Shown: positions 35,341-45,820, counted from the stretch's first letter. The stretch: DNA of 64,000 bases from Vicia villosa (GCF_029867415.1 NC_081181.1:75736144-75800143), one strand, 5' to 3'. Program-made: numbers and translations. Notes: generated by a model from the letters alone, not told the origin.

Positions 35341-35854
35341 ATAAGTAATGGATCAAAAGATCATTCAGACTTACAGTAGCATACTTCAGAAGATGTGATC
35401 CTTGGAAGGAAAGATGATCCTATCAGAACCAAATCATTTCTTAAGAATGACAATCAGAAGCCGTGATCAGAATCTGAAGGCGTAAAGTCTATTCAAAATA
35501 CAGCTGTCATCTACTCTCTGATGATGAACACGTGTCTGTACGGTTGGTACAAAGCGTGCAGTTGAAAAGACGCCGACCTAGGTAACTGTTCTAAATCATT
35601 TCTTTTACCACGTTCTCTCTCCTTACGTCACTCATCATTTAATGAAATTGATTTCTTTTGATTCTGGAACTGTTCATTTTTTTTCTCTATTTCAAATCCG
35701 TCTCTATATATTCTTTTCAAATCATTTCATATATCTTTTTCGCTCCGTGTCTCTCTTTCTTCTTGCATACTCTCTCTTGAAATCTTCTTAGTCATTTTTA
35801 AAACCCTAACCAATAACCCAGAATTTGTTCCTCTTAGTTGTTCATTCTGTTTCA
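35341..35854 (+). other. SIRE-2 spacer before env-like ORF
   Basis: Deletion junction followed by leader-like sequence. TATATA at 35705-35710 is followed by about 145 bp rich in C and T up to the env-like ATG. This layout is also seen in SIRE-1 before 19368. Confidence 0.55.
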
Positions 35855-38648
35855 ATGGCTGCTTCTTCATCTCAAAATGTTGGTTCATCTACCACTCTCC
35901 ATATTCAAGATGAAGTAAATCAGGAACTTTCTCCAGTTGTTTCGTGCTCCGTTCCCAAGGATGAATTGGAAGTTCTTTGTGAACTTATGGTTGATTTTGA
36001 TAATATTGAAGAACACGAATTTCATCTCAAAGAAGATATAATTTTTCAAGGATGGACTTCGTTGTTTGCTGAGTTCTGTGGACCAGTCTACCCAGATCTT
36101 GTCAAGGAATTTTGGATACATGCAGTTGTCGCCCCAAAATCCATCTTGTCCTTCGTCCATGGAAAGTTTGTGGTAGTAACTGAGAACATTCTGAGAATGA
36201 TGTTTGATCTGAGAAACCCTGAAGGAGCTTTTGAAATCGATAAAAGAGTTGATTGGAAGACTGCGTTATCTACTCTTTACTTAGATATAAATGAGACTAA
36301 GAGTGTCAAGGACATGAAGGGTCTCTACAAAATCTGGACCAAGATTCTTCTTGGATGTTTCTAGCACAGAAAAGGGACACATTCTTCTGACTTCGTTAAC
36401 AACGAGCAAAAATACATTCTGTATTGCATTGCCACCAAGAAGAAGGTTGATGCTATCTACATTATCTTCAACCATATGTGGAAAGCTGTGAAGGATTCCA
36501 GAAATGCCTTTAGAGAAAAAGGTGGGACAATCATTCCTTTTGGTAGAATTATTACAAACCTTCTGGTGCATTCCAAGATTGTTGAGAGCCTGGAATCTGA
36601 AGGTATTATTAAGGACCTTGTTGTCACCTCTGGGAGCTGCCTGAGTGCTTTCACTCTAAAGAAGATGAATATTATTGACTCTGTCATCAAAATTCCTCAA
36701 CCTCCTACTGGAACAAGAATTAGAAGAAAACCTGTTCTAGCCGACTTTGAAACCTTCTTCAATAGTGAGGTACCTGAAGTCAGAACTAAGTATCTGAAGT
36801 CACAAAAAGAGGATAAGAGTCTTAAAGATCAAGACAAAGGTGCTCCTATTAAAGTGAATCGCAAGAAGGAAGAAAGAACCAAAAGAAAGTTTGATCATCC
36901 CTCTATCAATCAGGTGAAGGTTGTTAAGAAAGCTGCTGCTACCACTAAGAAAGAAGTGGTTCCAGAAGAAGTCATTGCAAAAGTTGTTAAGGCTGTCTCT
37001 GCTGATTTTGAGAAGAAAAAGAAGGAAGCTGAGAATAAGAAGAAGAAGTCAGATAATAATGCTGAGATTGTTGAAGTTGTTGAGAAGAGGAAAACCAGAA
37101 AAAGGAAGTTGCTTCTTCAAGAATCTGATAAAGAAAATGTTGCTCAAGAAGCTGTGAATCAACAGGATGTTCTGGCAAGCGTCAGAAGGAAAGAGATCTC
37201 TAGCGGCAAATCAAAGATTGTTGAAGAGCCGAAGAGTAAGAAGAAGAAGAAGACCGAGGCTGTGATCCAAGCTCTTCAGAAAACATCCAAAGGTATATGT
37301 ATTTCTGAACCTGATTCTACTCCTGCTGGTATTTCAGAAGTTGCACCAATAGCGGTTACCCCTATCCCTGAACCAGAAAAAGCCACATCAGAATCACCTA
37401 TAACTGTCAATGTTCTTACACCTCCATCTTCTCCTGTAACCATTCCTTCTTCTCCACCCACCATCAATCCTGTTCTGGATATACCACCCCTTCAAACTCT
37501 CTTTCCACCTCACTCAAATATCTCAATCTCTCAACCTCCTCCCAATGCCAACTTTGAACACATTCCTTCCACCTCTCAAAACAACCAGAGTGGTTCTGAT
37601 CTTCCATCCTCTGCATCACATGAGCAACTGCTCCGTGACTGTAACTACACTCCCAAGCCTCGTCCTGAAGCAGAATTGGTAGTGTTAGATTCTGATACTG
37701 AAGCAGAATCTTCCTATAGGTTGGATAGAGAACCTCAACCGTACTTCAATCCCAACCCTGCCTTTTCAAAAACCCAATTAAAATCCCAACCCATCTACCC
37801 TATTGGTGAAATTTTTGAAAAAGTAAAAAGGAATCACAGAAGTATCTTTGATACTCTCAGAATTGCTGAAAGTTCTGGCTTGAATGATGTTGCTATGCGG
37901 ATTTTCTTGAGGATCTTACGCAGAGAATCAGATGCTCTGTTTCTAGAACTTCAGGAAGCCTGTATAGAAGCTGCTCCACGGCCTCGTGGAATTCTGAGAA
38001 GCTATGAAGACTTCTGGTTTGTTCGTCTCAGAGGAAGACATCTTTTGGAAGAGAAGCCCTTTTTGGATGAATTGGAACAAGCAAGGCTGGCTGCTGCATT
38101 AGAAGCTAATCCATGCAGGGATATTGTTATTTGGATTCCTGTTTATCCTGTTCTTCTTGGAGATTTCAAGACCCTCCTTGACTTTCTGAGGGAAAACCCT
38201 TCTGAGAAGACCCAAGCTTGGTTATTCCAGAAGTTGTTGACCCCCAGAAGTTGAAGGTCCTTCTGCCCCCAGGAATCTAGCTGCCATTCTTCAGGCACTT
38301 GAGAATGGAGACTCTGATATTCCGGATGCAGAATATGGAGATGCTTCTATGCAAGAAGCAGATGTAGAAGATCATGTTAGTGAATCAGTTCCTGTTGAGG
38401 AAATCCCTGCAAATGATCTATCTATGGAAGCTGCAGATCACAATGTCATCCCTGTGGATAGAAGCTGTGAAGCTTCTTCTAATGAATTTTCCCGTCTTGC
38501 AAGAAAGCTGGAAGTTATTCAGAAGAACCAGGATGAGCAAAGCTCAATCAATGCTGAGTTTAGAGCTTTCATGGAGAGGCAAGATGGACACAACAATATG
38601 GTTCAAGAGATGCTGGCTAAGATCATGTCAAGGCTAGGGCCGTCCTAG
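35855..38648 (+). pseudogene. SIRE-2 env-like ORF
   Basis: ATG at 35855 (MAASSSQNVGSS). Residues about 65-170 resemble the plant transposon-protein domain (WTSLFAEFCGPVYPDLVKEFW, SFVHGKFVVVTEN). A lysine-rich, nuclear-signal-like middle is followed by a proline/serine-rich stretch and a C-terminal coiled coil (RKLEVIQKNQDEQSS). A TAG lies at 36362-36364. Near 38240 a CCCCC run marks a frame change: the old frame ends at 38252-38254 and the new one runs to 38648. No signal peptide or membrane helix is visible, so 'env-like' is positional. About 930 codons in all. Confidence 0.82.
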
Positions 38649-39324
38649 ATTGAGTCTATGTTGTTTCATGCTTTTTTGCCTTTGCTGCATCTGTTTTTTT
38701 TATGCATCTTTCCTTCCTTCTCTCCTTGTACTTCTGTACTTCTGGATTTTTAAGCTTAAATGAAATTTCTTTTCTTTTTCTTCCCTGTGTTTCTTTGTGT
38801 TTTTCATCTGAATCTTTTATGTTTTTGATGTTATGACAAAAAGGGGGAGAAATATGTGATAAATGATTTGATTTAATCAGTTGCTTCACTAACAGAACTT
38901 GCAAAGTTCTATGTTTTTAAGTTGTGTTGTTGCAGGAATCAAAGATTCAAGATCAACATAAGAAGCAACCAAATTAATCAAGCTCTTGGATTCTTGAAGC
39001 AAGCTGAGTGCTAGGAAGCTTCAGAATCAGAAGCAAGAAAGAAGAATGATCAGAAATTCTGATAATAGAATATGATCCAAATCATTGTCTATTTGCTCTG
39101 ATACATTGTCTATTGGATCTGATATATTCTGTATGGCTTATATGGCTCTGATACATATTTTGTGTTCTGATACACATTTTATGTTCTAACTCATTCATGC
39201 TGACTTTTGTCGTTTAGTTTTGTTCTGTAACATTTCAGGATGTAGAGATGCTCTGATGATGCTCTGGTACATTCAACAATGTTCTGATACAATCTAGCAT
39301 GAAGTGATGTAAGAAGAAATTCAA
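38649..39324 (+). other. SIRE-2 3' noncoding region
   Basis: T-rich stretch, then AAAAAGGGGGAGAA near 38838-38851, then sequence matching SIRE-1 19890-20410. Confidence 0.6.
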
Positions 39325-39665
39325 AGCTCTGAAGCTATCCGAGGGAAGCAGAGATCAGAAGCTGTGAATGTTCTAAAGATCCAAAAAACTCAAGTTCTGA
39401 AGCTGTCCTAAATGGAAGCATGAATCAGAAGCTGTGAATGTTCTGAAGATCAAAGAAATTCAAGTTCTGAAGTTGTCCTAAATGGAAGCAGGAATCCGAA
39501 GCTGTGAATGTTCTGAAGATCAAAGAAATTCAAGTTCTGAAGCTGTCCTAAATGGAAGCAGGAATCAGAAGCTGTGAGTGTTATAGGGATCTAAAGAAGT
39601 TCAACTTCTGAAGCTGTCCAATGGAAGCAGAAGTCAGAAGCTATGAATTATCAAAAGACAGAAGC
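39325..39665 (+). repeat. 70-bp tandem repeat, SIRE-2
   Basis: Same unit as SIRE-1 20414-20755, about five copies, with a few substitutions. Confidence 0.88.
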
Positions 39666-39883
39666 TTATGTGATCGTCTCTACCGAAATAATCAGGGAAG
39701 TCTTTTATTATTAAAGTTCTTCGAGTATTTATTTCAGGGGGAGATTATTCATCTCAGGGGGAGATTGTTAATCTCAGGGGAGACATATTCACATGCTTAT
39801 GCTGTAGCTGTGTAATTTGTCTTTAGCCGTCTGCTCTTTCTGATCGCAAATTCATATCATTTATATATGTTTTTGTCATCATC

Positions 39884-39897
39884 AAAAAGGGGGAGAT
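39884..39897 (+). promoter_or_regulatory. SIRE-2 polypurine tract
   Basis: AAAAAGGGGGAGAT next to the 3' LTR. Three CAGGGGGAGA-like copies lie 110-160 bp upstream (about 39736-39785), the third one base shorter. Confidence 0.88.
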
Positions 39898-41110
39898 TGT
39901 TAGAACAAGATTTGTTCTGATCAATATTCTTAGTTTTGATGATAACAAGGATATGAATTTTGTGTGAGATAATAAGGTACTCTAATACATTGCAATTTCC
40001 CTTTCAGGAAATATATAAAGAGTATGCACAAATCAGCGCTCAGAAGCTTTGTCTCAGAAGGTTCAGCATGCAACATCAGAACATGGTCTGGCAAGACATC
40101 AGAAGATGGTCAAGGCAGAATCAGAACATGGGTCTATGGAAGCATCAGAAGAACTTGAGATCAGAAGCAGAAGCACTGAAGTTCTCGTGGTATCAAGCTC
40201 AGAAGCACTTCAAGGTCAGAAGACAAGAAGATGCTATGCACCAAGCTGTTTGACTCTGATGATATTCAAATATTATATTCACAAACATCAGATCAGAAGA
40301 AAGTACAAGTGGCAGGCTACGCTGACAGACAAAAGGAACGTTGGAAGCTATTAAAGGCAACGTCAGTAGACACAGCGTGAACAAGGCTCGAGGTAGTTGA
40401 CAAAAGCGTGAAACATTAAATGCAATGCTGTACGGAACACGCAAAGCATTAAATGCTCCCAACGGTCATCTTCTCAAACGCCTATAAATATGAAGTTCTG
40501 ATGAGAAGCAAGGTTAACAACGATTCTGAACAAAAATTATTCTGAAAGACTTGCTGAAACGCTGTTCAATTCAAAGCTCAGAAACTTCATCTTCATCAAA
40601 GCTCACTACATTACTGCTGTAATATATTAGTGAGATTAAGCTTAAACGTTAAGAGAAATATCACAGTCGTGATTATAGCTTTTCAGAAGCATTTGTAATA
40701 CTCTTAGAATTGATTACATTAAGTTGTAAGAAACTAGAGTGATCGTGTTGATCAGAATACTCTAGGAAGTCTTAGAGGTTATCTAAGCAGTTGTAACTAG
40801 AGTGATCGTGTTGATCAGGAAACTCTAGAAAGTCTTAGAGGTTATCTAAGCAGTTTTTCCTGGAGTGATCAAGTTGTGATCAGAATACTTTAGAAGACTT
40901 AGTTGCAGACTAAGTGGAAAACCATTGTAATTCATGCGATTAGTGGATTAAATCCTCAGGTGAGGTAAATCACTCCGTGGGGGTGGACTGGAGTAGTTTA
41001 GTTAACAACAAACCAGGATAAAAATAACTGTGCAATTTATTTTTATTGTACAAGTTTTTAAGACTACACTTATTCAAACCCCCCCTTTCTAAGTGTTTTT
41101 CTATCCTTCA
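39898..41110 (+). repeat. SIRE-2 3' LTR
   Basis: 1213 bp, TG...CA, complete. It ends CTATCCTTCA before the AAAAG duplication. Confidence 0.94.
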
Positions 41111-41115
41111 AAAAG
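41111..41115. other. Right target-site duplication of SIRE-2 (AAAAG)
   Basis: Matches 32722-32726. Confidence 0.92.
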
Positions 41116-41774
41116 CTCATGGAATTCTTCACTCCTTGCCTCAACCTTGAATAATTTATCCTCTCTAATGCATTTTCGCACCCAAATTTGTCCAACCCTT
41201 CTCCAAACGCACTCTGGTTCTTTTATTTCGGAGTTTCTGGGTTTATCGAGCCAAAAGCCCATAACAGCTCGTGCACACGCGTTTGGGAGTGTGTTTGGCA
41301 AGGTGAAACGCATCCTAAGACGCGTCCTGGGAGAGGGACCATTTTCCTTTGTTTTTCTTCCTCATGAAACGCGTCTGGGGACGCGTCCCGTATTGTGACA
41401 CGCGTTTGGGAACACGTTTTGGTATAAGGCTTCGTCCTAGTGCATCTGGGCAGAGAGGGACGCATCTAGGGACGCGTTTCCTCAGCAGACCTCACTTTCT
41501 CACTTCCACACGCGTCTAGGGACGCGTTTTAGCAGTAGGAGGTGCTTTAACAAGCTCCACAGGCGCGTGGGGACGCGTCTAGCCAGGCCATGTGCTTTTT
41601 CTTCGGTTTCTTCACATTTTCACTATATTTTCTCCACTTCATTCATCTGAGTCTACAAACACTTAAACACACAATCAAAGCATAACAAGTGGAATAAAGA
41701 AATAAAACACTTAATAAAATACTTCAAATGCAACTAAAAACAACTGTTAATATACGTGTGAAAACCACTGATCA
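41116..41774 (-). repeat. Element D LTR, piece 3, with ACGCGT clusters
   Basis: Continues the LTR split at 32726 and ends at CTGATCA. Between 41276 and 41585 the word ACGCGT or close variants occur about ten times, often as ACGCGTCTGGGGACGCGT. This CpG density is unusual for the surroundings. Confidence 0.7.
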
Positions 41775-42191
41775 AACTCCCCCAAACTTAAACTGTTGCT
41801 TGACCTCAAGAGACAATTATAAGAGTTAATGACGTTCAAGGCACACCGGTGTTCATACGTGAGATATCCGTTTGTATTGATAAAGAAATAGTTTGTCCGA
41901 AATTCACATGATGCGACGAGTTTATGCTACAACAATAAACCTTAAGCTCCCATTTCAGATACCTCTCCAACATGTTTTGCACTTAAGTCTCTTTCCGATT
42001 TTCTTCTTCTTTCATTCGGACAACAACATTAAGGCAATGTATTTCTTATAATAATCATCACTGCATGAGACGAATCAAGGCTTTTTATTTTCTTTTTATG
42101 GCACCAAACGAGCAGCATTCGCTACTTTTTAATTACCGATAAATTTTTCAAACTTTGCAGTTATATATTGTCCTTTTTGGACGACGTTTGG
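41775..42191 (-). mobile_element. Element D interior: polypurine tract and 3' noncoding sequence
   Basis: On the reverse strand AAGTTTGGGGGAGTT abuts the LTR. The sequence is alignable with the Athila interior end at 12300 (AACTCTCCCCAACTTAG against AACTCCCCCAAACTTAA). This places D in the Athila group, reverse orientation, and it is interrupted by element E. Confidence 0.6.
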
Positions 42192-43325
42192 TGAAGGTGT
42201 TTTCATGTTGGCTGCATTTATGGTAAAACAAACCTGGTTGATATTGTTTTATGCAGGTTGCATATGTGTGAAGCTAATACAGGTTTTGTAGTGAATGTCA
42301 TGATTGATGTCATGACATCCGTGTGTGACAGCAAGAGCTGTTATTGTTTATTAATTGTGTTTCCTGATTTATCCCTTTTATCAGTTTAGGAAACTTTTTA
42401 TTGAGTGTTGCATATTTCGTCCAGAAGATCCTACTGACAACACATTGTGTAAGAGACAGTTGGCGTGTGAGTTAGGTTAATTGTGTTAACCCTAATTTGT
42501 TTCTTAAAAAGCCCAAGGCCCAAGACTGCATATAAAAAGGACTGCAATCCTATTTTGGAACGTAGACAGAAGATTTTGTATTATGAAGGACTGTTGTTCT
42601 GTAACTGTCTCTTGTGATCCAAGCAATTGTCCTTGATGATTGCGTTGGAATTTTTTTAGTTTTTGTAATGTCACTCTAAGCTTTTAAGAACGAGTGTGTG
42701 TCTCTTGATTGAAGATTTTGAGCAGATCAAGGTGTGTTTTTGAAGTGTATCTTCTATCTGTAATTGTTTATGTGCTTATGTGTAATCACTATTGTGATTG
42801 AGGGGGAGTGGAATGGAGATATTCCATATCTAGGTAGAACCTAGTTAGAAGGGTCATTGGGTAGTGATTAAGTGAGAAGTTGTAAACGGGGGAGTTTATC
42901 TTTGAATTGATACTACTGATATTGGACTTCATCCCTGGCTTGGTAGCCCTTAGAGTAGGTTGTTTGAAGCGAACTGGGTAAACAATTTTGTGTGTTCTTT
43001 ATTGTTTTTATGTTGTTTTGTTATTTCTGTCTGTGCTGTGTAATTATGGATGTCATAACATCCAGTTTGACATCGAACGTGTGTTACTAGAATTTTCATT
43101 TTGCATCAAAGCAGACACCCTGCCTGTTTACATCTGGGTGAGATCTAGGGATAACAAAATTCTGGTACTATGGAGAAGGAGCTGTTAGTGTTTGGAAATA
43201 GACCACCTATCCTGGATGGCTCTAACTATGACTACTAGAAAAAGGCCTGGAGAGCTGTTGAAAAATGATGGAAACATCCTGAGAAAATTCTGGAAGATGG
43301 AACCACTGTTCTAATTCCTGAAACT
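42192..43325 (+). mobile_element. Element E: Ty1/copia 5' LTR and gag start, interrupted by Ogre-B
   Basis: LTR about 42192-43098 (left border approximate). It has TATAAAAA at 42531-42538 and ends TTTTCA. A degenerate primer site TTTTGCATCAAAGC follows at 43099-43112, related to TTGGTATCAGAGC. The gag start follows and stops at the Ogre-B insertion at 43326. Confidence 0.72.
43170..43325 (+). pseudogene. gag: Element E gag N-terminus
   Basis: ATG at 43170 opens MEKELLVFGNRPPILDGSN, a Ty1/copia gag start. A TAG at 43236-43238 and a TGA at 43266-43268 replace tryptophan codons (TGG). Both are G-to-A changes, as cytosine methylation of the other strand would give. Ogre-B interrupts the frame. 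Confidence 0.75.
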
Positions 43326-44011
43326 TGTCGAGGGCGAAAAATCGTTTTGTTCCTCTTTTTTGTGGGATGAGACACCTGATGCCTTCTTTGGGCTCGAGTG
43401 CTCATAAAATGATTTTTCTTTTGTACCGACCAAACTTTTTATTATTTCCAAAGGGAGGAAAAGGAAAAAAGCTGCAATAACCTAAAAGTGGGGGGAGATC
43501 TTGGGTAAGAGGGTTGGTTATACGAAGGGAAGGTATTAGCACCCAACGTATCTATAGTACTCTATAGGTTTCTTTGCTTTGTTTTTCATTCCATGTTATT
43601 GAGAGGTTCTTGTGAAATAGGTGGGACCTAAGGTGTTTGTTTGATTATGCTCGCAAAGATCATCGCGATCCTCTGCATACATATCCCTTAGAGGGAATCA
43701 GAGCATCTGTAGCTCGGGGTCTACGGGTGCTAAGGTTTGAATGGGTTTTTTTTGTTTTGTTTTGCTCGCCAAGGATCGACCTTGTGCCTACGTATTCTCA
43801 AAGGGATGTTGAGAAAGTCAGAGCAATCGTAGTTCCCACTTATGCTAGTGGAAGCAAAGGAAAATAGCCAAATGTCGTCTAAATGCTAGATGTATCTAAT
43901 CTATATCATCACATACATCTATTTGATTTTTGTTTGAAAATCTTTTCATTATAAGCCCGGGGCCATGCCACTTAGGGTGCTTAGAATGATAAAGATGTTT
44001 TTGTGTTTAAC

Positions 44012-44230
44012 CAGCCTTGTGGCAAAAGTTTCAATGAAGTCAGCCTTGTGACAAAAACTTTGATTAATCAGCCAGCCTCGTGGCAAAAGTTTCAATGAAG
44101 TCAGCCTTGTGACAAAAACTTTGATTAATCAGCCAGTATGGTGGCAAAACGGTTTGATTGATTAGCCAGCCTTGTGGCAAGAAAAAGTTTGATTGATTAG
44201 CCAGCCTTGTGGCAAAAAAAGTTTGATTGA
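44012..44230 (-). repeat. Tandem repeat of CAGCC..GTGGCAAAA units in Ogre-B LTR
   Basis: Units of about 30-60 bp with CAGCCTTGTGGCAAAAGTTT and CAGCCTTGTGACAAAAACTT alternate about seven times. The same array lies at about 61479-61697 in the other LTR. Confidence 0.85.
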
Positions 44231-44334
44231 TTGATTGTTTGTGATGATATATAAGAGATACTCCTAGCATAGAGATGAAAAATGTCTAATCTCCTAGGGT
44301 ATTTGATTTTGGATATTGGGGAATGCTTATAAGA

Positions 44335-44500
44335 AGCCCGTGGGTCCTTGTACGAAGCCCAAGAGGAGGCTATTCGAGGGTCCTTGCATTGTAAGCCCAA
44401 GAGGAGGCTATGGGAGGGACAATCCAGGGTCCTTGCATTGTAAGCCCAAGAGGAGGCTATGGGAGGGTCACTCGTTTGTACAAAGCCCAAGGGGAGGCGT
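44335..44500 (-). repeat. Tandem repeat with AGCCCAAGAGGAGGCTAT in Ogre-B LTR
   Basis: About four units, each with GGGTCCTTG, TGTAAGCCCAAGAGGAGG and CTATGGGAGGG. Ogre-A has related words near 9500-9610. The other LTR copy is at about 61802-61967. Confidence 0.85.
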
Positions 44501-44625
44501 GGTATAGTTGGTTTGAGCTCTTAGAGCGATTTCACCGGGAAACCATACTCTATGTCCTAACCTAAACTAGGGGAGATTCTTTGCACGAAGCCCAATAGGA
44601 GGCTATGGGGAACCTAGTGTTATAC

Positions 44626-44760
44626 TAAGTTGAACAAGCATATATAACACAAACACATATATGAACAAGTACGAACAAATATGAACAAGTACATGCACAA
44701 TTATGAACAGTTATATGAACAGATATGAACAAGTATGAACAAGCACATATATGACAAAGG
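44626..44760 (-). repeat. Short tandem repeat GAACAA(G/A)TAT in Ogre-B LTR
   Basis: About nine imperfect copies of a 10-12 bp word (GAACAAGTAC, GAACAAATAT and similar). It is also at about 62093-62227. Confidence 0.8.
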
Positions 44761-45726
44761 GTGTGTATATAATGGAGTTTATGAAGGAAATATACCTGTA
44801 AGCATGCTCCATTTGTATACACAGGGGCTCGGGACTCATCCTCGGGGAGAGGCCCTCTTGAGTTTATTCAAAAGCTATGTAAATAGGTATTTACAAAGGG
44901 CTTGGGACTTATACCTACATGGAGGCCCATGATATTTTTGGGAAGATTTAAAGAAACCTTCATTTTTGGTTTGTTATTCAAAGTTTAAAAAACAGATTGA
45001 TTGAGATATGTACAAAAAGGCGTACAATGAAATACCTAATTTCATGTACTGGAATGGGTATGTACAAAAGGGGCTTGGGACTTATACCTACATGGAGGCC
45101 CATGTTTTATTTTATAAAACATGGTGGATTGTTTTAGTTACAGACGCGTCGTTTGAAAAAAAACTGTTTGAAAAGTATTGTTTTGAAAGAAGTTTATTTG
45201 TTTCGAACAAAAAGACTGTATAAAAAGAAAAAGGAGTGGGTCTTATACTCTCTAATATTTGAGAGGCCCCACATCGTTTTGAAAATCAATTGATCAATTA
45301 AAAAGATTTAATCAAAAGTTTCAAAAAGAAATGGTTTATCGTTTTTGAAAAGAATCGCGATCGCTTGTTTTAAAACGATTTGAATTTTGGAAGAAGTCAA
45401 TTTAATCAAGATAAACAAAAGATTATCCTTAATTAACACTTAGATGATTAGGGTTTGCTTCAAAAAATATTTACAAGTGATTAACTTTGAAAATCAAATG
45501 AAAAATAATATTTAAAAGTATTAAAATTACTTAAAAACAAGTCATTTTAAAACTATTAAAAAATATATCAAATAAATGTTTTTTTGATGATTTTTTTTGA
45601 TATTCTTAAAATATATATATTAAACAAGAAGTGTGTAAAAAATGAATGAAAAATGAATTAATTTCATTGGTTAAATAATTAATTAAAGTTGTTAAAGAAA
45701 AATGAAAAAAAATAGTGTTAAAAAAA

Positions 45727-45820
45727 ATGGTTTGGCCCCTAGGAGTGTTGAACTCGTGACCTTGAGGTTATTATCCAAAAACTTAGCCAACTGGACCACG
45801 CGCGTGGTCTGTTAATACTT
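45727..45820 (-). ncRNA. tRNA-like cassette in Ogre-B 3' LTR
   Basis: Reverse strand. Box A-like TGGTCCAGTTGG lies at 45787-45798 and box B-like GAGTTCAACAC at 45745-45755. A T8 run follows (45720-45727). The T-arm ACGAG/CTCCT pairs at four of five positions. The anticodon-loop position reads ATAATAA with U33, and the stretch TAATAACCTCAAGGTCACGAGTTC resembles plant tRNA-Ile(AAU) from memory. The acceptor stem does not pair. The 16-bp palindrome GACCACGCGCGTGGTC (45794-45809) overlaps the 5' end. The second copy is at about 63193-63287. Confidence 0.6.

Larger units (their letters stand above)
32727..41110 (+). mobile_element. SIRE-2: internally deleted Sirevirus retaining an env-like ORF
   Basis: 8384 bp between AAAAG duplications (32722-32726 and 41111-41115). 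The 5' LTR is cut at 33780 and joined straight to the middle of gag, removing the LTR end, the primer site and the gag start. Most of integrase and all of RT and RNase H are missing. The env-like ORF and 3' region remain. LTR copies differ by about 2.4% over the shared 1054 bp, so it is older than SIRE-1. Confidence 0.93.

Noticed and set aside
42988..43188. A 66-codon frame across the element E LTR end and primer site
   Set aside because: It spans the LTR border and is not in the gag frame; the gag ATG at 43170 explains the coding signal.
44012..44230. CRISPR-like array
   Set aside because: Units are degenerate and directly tandem, without regular unique spacers. The region is inside a plant LTR and is duplicated in the other LTR.
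45727..45820. A functional nuclear tRNA gene
   Set aside because: Box A/B, U33 and a T-run are present, but the acceptor stem does not pair and the T-arm has a mismatch. I call it tRNA-like only.
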